This document shows positions 43,299 to 54,440 of a stretch of 64,000 bases of DNA, piece by piece. Within the stretch, counting starts at the first letter, position 1; every line of letters starts with the position of its first letter. Both the position numbers and the translations under genes were made by a program. The notes under the pieces were generated by a model that was not told where the DNA came from, did no database searches, and worked only from the letters and a program-made list of their open reading frames with translations. Origin of the DNA: Halostella pelagica (GTDB lineage Archaea; Halobacteriota; Halobacteria; Halobacteriales; Natronoarchaeaceae); assembly GCA_005954745.1 (NCBI GenBank), contig CP040678.1:310001-374000 (forward strand), read 5' to 3'.

Positions 43299-44378
43299 CT
43301 ACGAGAACACCTTCCGCAGGTGCTCTCGCGAGAACAGCGACGACGGACGGTCCATGTGAACACCGATCTCCCCGGAGAGCGCGCTCAGGCCCGCCCGCTG
43401 GACAGGTTCCGGCAGGGAATACGCCCGCCGGAGCCAGTGGCCAAGGCGGATCTCCTGTGAGAGGTCGTCGCGCCACGCGCGTTCGTACGCCGCGAGCGAC
43501 GCCGGACTGTCCGGATCGATCTCGCGAACGGCGTGATCGGCGCTCGTCATCCCGTAGAGGATGCCGCCGCCGGTGAACGGTTTCGTCTGGGCGGCGGCGT
43601 CGCCGAGCAGGAACCCTCGGTGGCTCGTCACGCTCTCCGGCGGTCCGATGGGGATCGCGCCGGAGCAGCGTCTGTGCAGGTCGACGCCGTACCCGTCGAC
43701 GAGGTCGTCGAATCGTCCTCCCACGTCGTCTCCCGGCGGAGCCGCGAGTCCGTACTCGACGCCGGCGTCGCCACGCGGGATGCGCCAGGCGAAAAACCGC
43801 GGCGCGCTCAGGTGGACGTCGACGTAGTCCGCGGCGTCTGCGTCCGAGTCGAACCCGAGAACGCCGTGTAGAAGTTCGCCCGGTTCCGCCAGGTCGAGTT
43901 CGGTGCGGACACGCGACCGCGGTCCGTCACAGCCCGCGACCATCTTCGCCTCGAACGTCTCGGTGCCGTCAGGGCCGCGGACGGTGACCGCGACACGGTC
44001 GTGACGCTGGTCGACCGCAGTGACAGTGTGGTGTTCGCGCACGTCAGCGCCGGCGTCGCGCGCGAGACCCGCGAGATGGCGGTCCAGTCCCTCGCGGTCG
44101 ATGACGTTCGACACCACTTCGCGCTTGTAGAACCGGTGAGCGTCGCTCCCCGGCCCGCCGACGTGAAAGCGCGCGCCGACGATCTCGTTCTGCAGCAGTT
44201 CGTCGCGCGCGTTCTCGCCGGTGAACCCCCAGATGTCGGTACTGACGTGGCCGGAACAGGCGAGCGGCTCTCCGACCTCGCCCTGTTCGAAGGCGAGCAC
44301 GTCGTACCCCTCCTCTGCGGCGCGCCGGGCGAATCGCGATCCGGCGGGGCCGGCCCCGACGACGACGAAGTCGTACAT
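43299..44378 (-). CDS. Geranylgeranyl reductase-like FAD-dependent oxidoreductase
   Basis: 359-residue flavoprotein. The N terminus has the dinucleotide motif VVGAGPAGSRFARRAAEEG (residues 5-23) and then PLACSGHVS, the CSG/CAG motif of this family. GCDGPRSRVR and FLLGDAAAQTKPFTGGGI are the second FAD-binding signatures. Members saturate geranylgeranyl chains of archaeal ether lipids or related prenyl groups. It is shorter than the main lipid reductase (about 400 residues), so it may act on another prenyl substrate such as menaquinone. Confidence 0.85.
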   Translation of the reverse strand: MYDFVVVGAGPAGSRFARRAAEEGYDVLAFEQGEVGEPLACSGHVSTDIWGFTGENARDELLQNEIVGARFHVGGPGSDAHRFYKREVVSNVIDREGLDRHLAGLARDAGADVREHHTVTAVDQRHDRVAVTVRGPDGTETFEAKMVAGCDGPRSRVRTELDLAEPGELLHGVLGFDSDADAADYVDVHLSAPRFFAWRIPRGDAGVEYGLAAPPGDDVGGRFDDLVDGYGVDLHRRCSGAIPIGPPESVTSHRGFLLGDAAAQTKPFTGGGILYGMTSADHAVREIDPDSPASLAAYERAWRDDLSQEIRLGHWLRRAYSLPEPVQRAGLSALSGEIGVHMDRPSSLFSREHLRKVFS

Positions 44379-44466
44379 GTCCGACGAGTCGACGGGAGGG
44401 GCTAAATCCTTCCCGGTCGCACATCGCCGTCTCGCGGGCCGCGCGATCCGCGTTCCCCCGATCGGC

Positions 44467-45462
44467 TCAGCCTACGACCGCCAGGCCGCGGCAGGTGTGT
44501 TCGCCGAACCGCTCCCACGGCACCGGAACGCGCTCCCAGCGGTCGCCCGCGTCGGCGGTGCGGAACAGACCGTGATTCGTCGCCGCGAACAACTCGCCCG
44601 CCTCCGTTCCAGCCGCGAGGACCGCTCGGACGACACCCTCGCCCGCCGGGAAGTCGGTCAGGCGAACCCACTCGCTGCCGTCGCGCTTGCGGTAGAGGTA
44701 CGACTCCGCTCGACTGGCCGTGTGTGCCGAGTACGCGCCGCTGGCGGCCGACACGAGCACCGTGTTCGGATCGTCCGGATCGACGGCGAGGCTCCAGCAG
44801 TAGCGGTGTTCAAGCCCCTCCTGTGGATGGTCCCACGTCTCGCCGCCGTCGCGCGTCTCGGCGTACCCATCGCCCGCCGCGCTCCAGGCCCGGTCCGGGG
44901 CGTCGGGGTGGGTGGTCAACGTGTGGTTGTCCCGGCGCGATCCCGGCGGGCGCTCCCCCCACGTCTCGCCTCCGTCTTCCGTCATGACGAGCGCGCCGGC
45001 CTCGACGCCGACGTAGAGGCGGTCCGCGTCGTTCGGATCCGGTTCGATCCACCGGACGTGATGTGTGTCCGGACGCGGCGGGAACGACCACTCGTCAGCC
45101 GATGGGAGGTCGATCAGTCCGTCGAAAAGCGACCACGTCTCGCCGCCGTCCGTCGAACGGTACACCCGCGAGGGTTCGGTCCCCGCGTACACGACATCGG
45201 GGTCCCGAGGCGAGACGGCGACGGACATCACGGCGTCCTGTTCGATCGTCTCGCGACCGACCCGTTCGAACGAGTCGCCGCCGTCCATGGACCGCCGGAG
45301 ACCGGACCCGAACGTCCCGACGAACGCGCGGTTCGGAGCGTCGGACGAAACGTCCACGCACTCCAGGTCGTACCCATCGAGCGATCGCGTGTCGGACCAC
45401 TCTGCTCCTTCGCGTTCGGCGACTACGAGCGCGTCACGCATTGCGGCGTACGCTGTCGGCAT
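44467..45462 (-). CDS. BNR/Asp-box beta-propeller protein
   Basis: 331-residue protein built of Asp-box repeats (SxDxGxTW): SMDGGDSF (58-65), STDGGETW (103-110), TEDGGETW (161-168), TRDGGETW (203-210) and TADAGDRW near the C terminus. This indicates a six- or seven-bladed propeller of the sialidase/VPS10 type. There is no signal peptide, and the sialidase arginine triad is not evident, so it is likely a binding rather than a cleaving protein. It is upstream of uvrA in sequence but about 85 bases from its stop, same strand. Confidence 0.82.
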   Translation of the reverse strand: MPTAYAAMRDALVVAEREGAEWSDTRSLDGYDLECVDVSSDAPNRAFVGTFGSGLRRSMDGGDSFERVGRETIEQDAVMSVAVSPRDPDVVYAGTEPSRVYRSTDGGETWSLFDGLIDLPSADEWSFPPRPDTHHVRWIEPDPNDADRLYVGVEAGALVMTEDGGETWGERPPGSRRDNHTLTTHPDAPDRAWSAAGDGYAETRDGGETWDHPQEGLEHRYCWSLAVDPDDPNTVLVSAASGAYSAHTASRAESYLYRKRDGSEWVRLTDFPAGEGVVRAVLAAGTEAGELFAATNHGLFRTADAGDRWERVPVPWERFGEHTCRGLAVVG

Positions 45463-45546
45463 GGGCGTAGCTACGGCCGTCTCGGAGAAAGGTCTATCCT
45501 GAATTCGACTACTGTAAAAATAGAGACGTGTCGGTACCGAAACTAC

Positions 45547-48498
<2,952 letters not shown>

Positions 48499-48680
48499 CT
48501 ACACTGTGCCAGGGACGCAGGGTGTGAAACCCTGTCGGTTTCAGGTGCGGATCGGTCCGCGGATACAATCATAACGGGTATCGGAAGGCGTCTCCCGCCC
48601 GATCTTGTATTCGCGGCGACCTGTCGTTTCTCCGTTCTATCGCCCGCTCGTGAGCTGATTTTATAGACAGATTGTTTATC

Positions 48681-48688
48681 TTTAAGTA
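48681..48688 (+). promoter_or_regulatory. TATA box of the LURP-one gene
   Basis: TTTAAGTA lies 21 bases before the ATG at 48710, in an AT-rich stretch, predicting a leaderless transcript. The rest of the 211-base gap behind uvrA holds nothing recognisable. Confidence 0.5.
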
Positions 48689-48709
48689 CTAGAATGAGAG
48701 TTCGAATCT

Positions 48710-49294
48710 ATGGCATCCACTGACGTTATCGGCGGTGTCGATCTCACTGGCGAACGGTACACGGTGAAGCAGTCGCTGATACGGAACAAGTACGCCGTGT
48801 ACGGCGGCGACGGGTCGCTCGTCCTGAAAGCCAAACAGAAACTCTTCAAGATGAAAGAGGACTTCCCGTTCGTCACGCCCGACGGCGAGACGGTGTTCAG
48901 GGTGAAAGCCCAGAACCTCCTCGATATCGCAGGTGACTACGCGATCATCGACGAACGGAGCGGTGAGACTATCGCCGTCCTCGAAAAGCAGTTCACCTTT
49001 CTCAAGCACGTCTGGCGCGTCAAAGACCCCGATCACGACGGCGTCGTGGCGACCGTCGAGTCCCGCGGGGCGCTGGTTGAACTCCTCCGGAACATTCCCC
49101 TTCTCGAAATAGCCACGTCGTTCATCCCTCACAAGTACACGATCGAATCGCCTCGCGGCGATTCACTCGGTGAAATCGCGGGGCAGTTCTCGTTCCGTGA
49201 CGTGTACGAGATCAGCATTCAGGAGACGGGCGAGGCGCCCCGCGAAGCCCTGGTCGCCAGCGCTATCGCTATCGACGCCCTAGAGGGGAATTAA
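48710..49294 (+). CDS. LURP-one-related (tubby-like fold) protein
   Basis: 194-residue soluble protein. ERYTVKQSLIRNKYAVYGGDG, the repeated strand pattern and IPHKYTIESPRGDSLGEI match the LURP-one/YxjI family, which has a tubby-like beta-barrel with a central helix and may bind phospholipids at membranes. Two basic patches (KAKQKLFKMK) are seen. Its stop codon directly abuts the second family-A palindrome. Function in archaea unknown. Confidence 0.85.
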   Translation: MASTDVIGGVDLTGERYTVKQSLIRNKYAVYGGDGSLVLKAKQKLFKMKEDFPFVTPDGETVFRVKAQNLLDIAGDYAIIDERSGETIAVLEKQFTFLKHVWRVKDPDHDGVVATVESRGALVELLRNIPLLEIATSFIPHKYTIESPRGDSLGEIAGQFSFRDVYEISIQETGEAPREALVASAIAIDALEGN

Positions 49295-49371
49295 TACTGT
49301 CGGCTGTAATCCCTTGAAGAATATCGGACCCACGGGGACCGAGTATCATTACGAAGTTACAGCCGACAGTA
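49295..49371. repeat. Family A palindromic element, copy 2 (77 bases)
   Basis: Begins on the base after the TAA of the LURP-one gene. It has perfect terminal inverted repeats TACTGTCGGCTGTAA/TTACAGCCGACAGTA and a central stem around CGGACCCACGGGGACCG. It is inverted relative to copy 1 at 15628 and has the same length. The perfect ends suggest it is the younger or better kept copy. Confidence 0.88.
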
Positions 49372-49418
49372 TAACGACTTCCTGCCTCGAATCGTCGGGG
49401 GCGACCGCTCCGCCACCG

Positions 49419-50159
49419 CTACACCGTCTCCGGCAGCCACCCGCCGTCGACCTCGACGTTCTCCCCGCTGATGTAGCCGCTCTCCTCGTCGAGGAAAAAG
49501 AGCAGAGCCTGGATCACGTCGTCGAACGCGGCGGGGCGGTCCCGCGGGAGGTCGTCGGGAAATTCGTCGGAGTTCTCGACGACGTAGGGGGAGACGGCGT
49601 TGACGGTGATCCCGTCGTCTTGGGTGTCGTTAGCGAGCATCCGGGTGAACATCAATACGCCCGCCTTGGCGATGAAGTAGGGCGCGTTCTTCGGGGAGAT
49701 TAGCCCCTTCTCGCTGCTGGCGTAGCCGATGTTGACGATGCGGCCCCACTCCTGTTCGCGCATCTCGGGTAGCGCGCGCTTCGAGCAGAGGTAGGTCCCG
49801 TTGACGTTCGTCTCCAGAACCGTGTTCCACCGGTCGAACGATATCTCCGCCCAGTGGTCCGGCGCGAACGCCCCGACGTTGTTGACGAGAACGTCGACCG
49901 TGCCGAGGTCGGCTTCGACGGCGGCGAACACCCCTTCGACGTCGTCGGGATCCGTCACGTCTCCCTGAACCGTCGTCGCGGCCGCCGCGCCGCGGTTTCG
50001 GGCCGCGTCGGCTACACGTTCAGCGGCGGCCCCGCTAGTTCGATAGTGGACGGCGACGCTGGCTCCTCGTTCAGCGGTCGAGAGAAGAAGCTCTCTGCCG
50101 ACGCCTTTCGCGCTCCCGGTGACGAGTACGACGCGGTCCGTCAGATCTGGCTCGATCAT
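49419..50159 (-). CDS. Short-chain dehydrogenase/reductase (SDR, FabG-like)
   Basis: 246-residue oxidoreductase. TGSAKGVG (residues 14-21) binds the cofactor; NNVGAF (93-98) is the NNAG motif variant; catalytic YxxxK is Tyr161 and Lys165 in YFIAKAG; GRIVNIGYASS carries the serine region. SGENVEVDGGW near the end is typical. The substrate is not predictable; a 3-oxoacyl or sugar derivative is common for this group. Confidence 0.88.
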   Translation of the reverse strand: MIEPDLTDRVVLVTGSAKGVGRELLLSTAERGASVAVHYRTSGAAAERVADAARNRGAAAATTVQGDVTDPDDVEGVFAAVEADLGTVDVLVNNVGAFAPDHWAEISFDRWNTVLETNVNGTYLCSKRALPEMREQEWGRIVNIGYASSEKGLISPKNAPYFIAKAGVLMFTRMLANDTQDDGITVNAVSPYVVENSDEFPDDLPRDRPAAFDDVIQALLFFLDEESGYISGENVEVDGGWLPETV

Positions 50160-50204
50160 ACAGGATGTTCGGCTGTATCGGTCAAATATACCGGCGGTTG
50201 CTAC

Positions 50205-50280
50205 AGTAGCGTCTGCAAGTCATCGCACACCAGGCCCCGCAAGCGTGCGATCTGGTGTGTACACGGTTGCAAACGCTACT
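50205..50280. repeat. Family C palindromic repeat, copy 1
   Basis: A 76-base imperfect inverted repeat in the gap between the SDR gene and a universal stress gene. The arms are AGTAGCGTCTGCAA...CACACCAG and, on the other strand, AGTAGCGTTTGCAA...CACACCAG; a seven-base internal stretch does not pair. A second, shorter relative occurs at 56393. It contains no coding frame. Confidence 0.6.
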
Positions 50281-50400
50281 ATCGCAGGGATGGATCGGCG
50301 CGCTACGCTGTCGCGCTGACGAACGCGGACAGTCGAAACCGTCCGTTCGGCCCGTCTCTCTCACCGTCAAAACTTTGATGTGGGCCCAAGTACTTCCGGT

Positions 50401-50850
50401 ATGGCTATCGAAACCGTTCTCCTCGCCGTCGGGGAGAAAGACGAGCCCCGGGCCGAGCGACTCGCTGACGCGGCCATCGACGTCGCCGCCCCGACCGGTG
50501 CCACGGTCGTCCTGGCACACGTGTTCACTGACGACGAATACGACACTGTACTGGACCAGTTAGATTTCGACCCCAGCGGCGAGGTGACGCCGGACGAGGT
50601 CGCAAACCGGCACGCGACGATCCGCACGATAGGCGACTTGCTTTCAAGCGCCGGAGTCGAGTTCGAAACCCGCGGCGCCGTCGGTAGCCACGGCGAAACG
50701 ATCGTCGACCTGGCGAAAGACGTCAGCGCTGACCGCGTCGTCGTCGGCGGTCGCCGCCGCTCGCCCACCGGCAAGGCGGTGTTCGGAAGCGTCGCGCAGG
50801 AAGTGATGCTATCGTCGCCCTGTCCGGTCACGTTCGTCCGCGACGCGTGA
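50401..50850 (+). CDS. Universal stress protein (UspA family)
   Basis: 149-residue single Usp domain beginning ETVLLAVGEKDEPRAE and ending with the nucleotide-binding block [20 protein letters not shown]. This block is nearly the same as that of the Usp at 20366, so they are paralogues, while the Usp at 21704 belongs to another branch. The in-frame ATG at 50380 is less likely than 50401. Convergent with the gene that follows. Confidence 0.9.
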   Translation: MAIETVLLAVGEKDEPRAERLADAAIDVAAPTGATVVLAHVFTDDEYDTVLDQLDFDPSGEVTPDEVANRHATIRTIGDLLSSAGVEFETRGAVGSHGETIVDLAKDVSADRVVVGGRRRSPTGKAVFGSVAQEVMLSSPCPVTFVRDA

Positions 50851-50851
50851 C

Positions 50852-51241
50852 TCACTCCTCCGCACGGTCCGTCCAGTCTTTCTCTAGCCGCCGTTCCATG
50901 ACGTGACGCCGTCCATCGGCTATCTCGTCGCGCGTCCGGCGCTCGAACGACTCGAAATCGTCGAGGAACCCCCGCTGATACGTCTCCAGCAGGTCGTACG
51001 TCCAGCGGTCGTCGACGACGCCTCGCGGCAGATACTCGTCCCGCACAGCGTCGGCGAGTTCCTCGTGTCCCACCTCGCGGAGGAGCGACTCGCCGTCGTC
51101 CAGATGGTCGATCGCGTGGCCGGTCGCGTGGTGGAACTGGACGAGATGTCCGTGTGCGCGCTGGAGCCACTCCAGACAGAGTTCGACCTCGTGAAGCGCC
51201 TTCGCCTCGGTGTCACTGATATCGGACTGCTCCTCCCCCAT
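50852..51241 (-). CDS. Conserved helical haloarchaeal protein, function unknown
   Basis: 129-residue acidic, mostly helical protein from the ATG at 51241 (MGEEQSDISDTEAKALHEVE). It has clustered His residues (RAHGHLVQFHHATGHAIDHL, about 30-50) that might bind metal, then ESLLREVGHEELADAVRDE. I do not recognise a named family. The longer open frame upstream (to 51445) is not conserved-looking. It ends one base after the stop of the universal stress gene, which converges on it. Confidence 0.65.
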   Translation of the reverse strand: MGEEQSDISDTEAKALHEVELCLEWLQRAHGHLVQFHHATGHAIDHLDDGESLLREVGHEELADAVRDEYLPRGVVDDRWTYDLLETYQRGFLDDFESFERRTRDEIADGRRHVMERRLEKDWTDRAEE

Positions 51242-51463
51242 GCGTGACGGTACGATGCCGACCGGGATAGACTTCGGGGCTCGACGGTGACGCGGAACGT
51301 CTGTCCGAGAGACGACTGTCCGCGGATCTGACCGCGCAGAGTCGAACGTTCGGACGGTCCGGCACATGAGATCTATCACACACATCACCGGAGCGAACTG
51401 AACGTACTCGGTGCCGAGTGAATCTATGCAGTTAAGTGTCGGCACGTTCGTTCCTTCACCAGA

Positions 51464-52438
51464 ATGGCCAACTACGCGGGCGTCGACCTTGGCGCGACGA
51501 ACGTCAGTGCGGTCGTCGCCGACGACGAGGGGACGATTCTCGGGTCACACCGACAGTCAACCCCGCGCGGGCCGACTGGTATCGCGGTCACCGAGGCCGT
51601 GCTGTCGGCCCTTCGTGCGGCCTGCGAGGACGGGGGGATAGACGCGACGAGTATCGGGGCGGTAGGTATCGGCTCGATCGGTCCGCTTGACCTCGCGGAA
51701 GGGGCGGTCGAGAACCCGGCGAACTTGCCGGATTCGATCGACCGGGTTCCGCTGACGGGGCCGGTCGAGAAACTCGTCGACAGCGACGAGGTGTACCTCC
51801 ACAACGACACCAACGCCGGCGTCATCGGCGAGCGGTTCCACAGCGAACGTAACCCCGACGACATGGTGTATCTGACCATCTCCAGCGGCATCGGCGCGGG
51901 CGTTACCGTCGACGGGAACGTTCTCTCAGGGTGGGACGGCAACGCCGGCGAGGTCGGACACATGGTCATCGACCCGCAGGAACTGCTGACCTGCGGGTGC
52001 GGCAAGGACGGCCACTGGGAGGCCTACTGTTCGGGCAACAACATCCCCCGGTACGCCGAGTTCCTGCACGACGAGGACCCCGTCGACACCGCGCTTCCGC
52101 TCGACGACGCCGAGTTCGACGCCGCGGACGTGTTCGCCCACGCCGGCGAGGACGAGTTCGCGGACCACGTCATCGACCAGGTCGCCCACTGGAACGCAAT
52201 GGGCATTGCCAACATCATCCACGCGTACGCCCCGCTCGTCATCTACGTCGGCGGTGCCGTTGCCCTCAACAACGAGGAACTCGTTCTCGACCCCGTTCGC
52301 GAGCGCCTCGACGACATGGTGTTTACCAACCTGCCCGAGATCGAGCTGACGACGCTCGGTGACGACGTTGTCGTCAGGGGCGCGCTCGCGAGCGCGTTGA
52401 CCCGAGGTACCGGCGACCGGGGCCGAATGCGTAACTGA
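51464..52438 (+). CDS. ROK-family sugar kinase
   Basis: 324-residue kinase. The ATP motif YAGVDLGATN starts the protein, IGSIGPLD and HNDTNAGVIGE (Asp115 as catalytic base) follow. The ROK zinc motif is GHMVID (His166) ... CGCGKDGHWE: Cys177 and Cys179 are kept, but His184 stands where the third Cys usually is. Glucokinase activity (glucose to glucose 6-phosphate) is the likeliest function in haloarchaea. Confidence 0.87.
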   Translation: MANYAGVDLGATNVSAVVADDEGTILGSHRQSTPRGPTGIAVTEAVLSALRAACEDGGIDATSIGAVGIGSIGPLDLAEGAVENPANLPDSIDRVPLTGPVEKLVDSDEVYLHNDTNAGVIGERFHSERNPDDMVYLTISSGIGAGVTVDGNVLSGWDGNAGEVGHMVIDPQELLTCGCGKDGHWEAYCSGNNIPRYAEFLHDEDPVDTALPLDDAEFDAADVFAHAGEDEFADHVIDQVAHWNAMGIANIIHAYAPLVIYVGGAVALNNEELVLDPVRERLDDMVFTNLPEIELTTLGDDVVVRGALASALTRGTGDRGRMRN

Positions 52439-52519
52439 GGCGTCGGTTTCGCTCTGGTCGCAAAAAAGTGATTGGTCGGTATCGATTGGTTTTATTTCCC
52501 GTCCGCTAGGAGTAGACGT

Positions 52520-53998
52520 ATGGAGCGCCCCCGTACTCCGCGGCCACTCCGTAGAGATGTACTCAAAGCAAGCGGTGCTGCCCTCTCTCTCCCCGTTATC
52601 GGCGGTGTCGCCGCAGGACAGGAGAGCGATGGTTACTCCCCCCTCGGCAGATACGATATCCCGCACGCGAAGGAAGTCGTCGTCGACGACGAAGGGACGA
52701 CCGCGTACGTCGCGCTGACCGACGGATACGCGGTTTTCGACGTTTCTGACCCGGCGAACCCAGAGCCTCTGGTCACTGAACGCGAACTCGTTCCCGAAAA
52801 CGCGTCGAACCCGCTCGGTCGGATTTACGACGTGAAACAGGACGGCGACTATCTGGTGGTCGCGAGCCAAGCCGGTAGCACCGGCGTTCTCGGCTACGAC
52901 GTGAGCACGCCGTCCGAACCGGAGCGGATCGGCTTCTTCCCGATCCGCGCGGCTATCCACAACTGTTACGTCAAAGACGGGTACGCGTATCTCGGCGCAC
53001 TCAACGGGGAAGCGAACCCCGTCGTCATCGTCGACCTCGAAACGATGGAAGAGGTCGGGCGCTGGTCGGTACTCGATGACGACGAGCAGTGGGGCGAAGT
53101 GCCGTTCAGTCGCCGACAGACCCACGACCTGTACGTGCAAGACGACCTCGCGTACGTGGCGCTCTGGGACACCGGAACCTGGATCGTCGACGTGAGCGAC
53201 CCCTCGAACCCCGAACTGGTCACTCGCTTCGGCGACCACTCGAAGGACGAGGTGACAGGCGCGGGATCGCCGTCCGCGGGCCTCGAACCGCCGGGCAACT
53301 CCCACTACGTTCAGCCCAACGAGGACGGCAGCGTCGTCGCCGTCGGAAAAGAGGCGTGGGACGCTGGAAACTCCGGTTCCGGCGGCCCGGGCGGGATCCA
53401 CTTCTGGGACGTATCCGACCCCTCCTCGCCCGAAGAGATCGGCGCGATCGAGCCCAACGTCGCGGAAAACAACGCCTACGACGGCGGTACGTGGACGACG
53501 TCGCACAACTTCGACTGGGTCGGCGACCGACTCTACACCTCCTGGTATCAGGACGGCGTCAAGGTGTTCGACGTGAGCGACCCCTCGAACCCCGAGCGGT
53601 TATCGTGGTGGCGTCAGCCCGAGGAAACGAGCATCTGGACCGCACAGTGTGCGGTTCAGGACGACTTCTACGTCGCCACCAGTCTCGGGACGGGCCTCAA
53701 CGACACGGAGCCTGCGGCGCTGTTTACCTTCCCTGACGAGGCGGGTGAACAGGAGAACCGTCCGGCGCTGCCGGGCGACAGTTCGAGTTCGACCACGTCC
53801 ACAACCCCGACGCAGACGACGACCGTGACGGACGACGGAACCGAAACCGACGGCGGGACGACCGCGGAGACCGACGGCGAAAACGACGACGGTGACGACA
53901 GCGACGGCGGCAGTCTCCCCGGGTTCGGCGTCGGTGCCGCGCTTGCGGGTCTCGGCCTGGGTGCACTCCGGTACCGCGGTAACGATAACGATAGTTAA
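52520..53998 (+). CDS. Tat-exported LVIVD-repeat surface protein with PGF-CTERM anchor
   Basis: 492-residue protein. The N terminus has a Tat signal (RRDVLKASGAALSLPV) followed by a cleavage region. The body is a beta-propeller of LVIVD-like repeats with recurring VFDVSDPSNPE, VVDVSDPSNPE and WDVSDPSSPE. A Thr/Asp/Glu-rich linker (about 430-465) leads to LPGFGVGAALAGLGLGALRYR, a PGF-CTERM signal for archaeosortase processing and lipid attachment. It should sit on the cell surface and bind a ligand. The ATG at 52520 was chosen because the Tat motif follows closely. Confidence 0.88.
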   Translation: MERPRTPRPLRRDVLKASGAALSLPVIGGVAAGQESDGYSPLGRYDIPHAKEVVVDDEGTTAYVALTDGYAVFDVSDPANPEPLVTERELVPENASNPLGRIYDVKQDGDYLVVASQAGSTGVLGYDVSTPSEPERIGFFPIRAAIHNCYVKDGYAYLGALNGEANPVVIVDLETMEEVGRWSVLDDDEQWGEVPFSRRQTHDLYVQDDLAYVALWDTGTWIVDVSDPSNPELVTRFGDHSKDEVTGAGSPSAGLEPPGNSHYVQPNEDGSVVAVGKEAWDAGNSGSGGPGGIHFWDVSDPSSPEEIGAIEPNVAENNAYDGGTWTTSHNFDWVGDRLYTSWYQDGVKVFDVSDPSNPERLSWWRQPEETSIWTAQCAVQDDFYVATSLGTGLNDTEPAALFTFPDEAGEQENRPALPGDSSSSTTSTTPTQTTTVTDDGTETDGGTTAETDGENDDGDDSDGGSLPGFGVGAALAGLGLGALRYRGNDNDS

Positions 53999-54056
53999 AC
54001 CGGGTCTCCCGGCCGAACCCAAACCCTTCCGTACCTGGAGCGCCTAGCCCCGCGTA

Positions 54057-54434
54057 ATGACCATCGGCTCACCCGAGGACCCCGACTCCGACGAACCGCT
54101 CGCGGAGCGCGTCGAGACGTGGCTCGTACAGCAGATGCCGATCATCCAGATGCACGGCGGAACGAGTTCGGTCAGGAAAGCCGATCCCGAAACGGGAGAG
54201 GTGATCGTCGAACTCGGCGGCGGCTGTTCCGGCTGTGACGTCAGCGAGATAACCGCCGGCAACATCGAGGCGGACCTGCTCAAATGGCCGGAGGTCGATG
54301 AGGTCACCATCCGCGTGCCGGAGGGCGGCGAGAACCTCGGCGTCGACCAGGCCGAGAGCATCATGGGTATCGACCGCACAGAGGGCGGCCGCGGCGACTG
54401 GGGCTCCTCGAACCCCGGAAAGGACCACCTCTAG
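54057..54434 (+). CDS. NifU C-terminal-domain protein (iron-sulfur scaffold)
   Basis: 125-residue protein of the NFU/NifU C-terminal family. ERVETWLVQQMPIIQMHGG leads to GGGCSGCDVSEIT, where the CxxC pair would bind an Fe-S cluster as a carrier. The fold continues to about residue 95; the C-terminal 30 residues are a charged tail of no known role. It is convergent with the FAU-1-like gene. Confidence 0.87.
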   Translation: MTIGSPEDPDSDEPLAERVETWLVQQMPIIQMHGGTSSVRKADPETGEVIVELGGGCSGCDVSEITAGNIEADLLKWPEVDEVTIRVPEGGENLGVDQAESIMGIDRTEGGRGDWGSSNPGKDHL

Positions 54435-54440
54435 CTCCGC

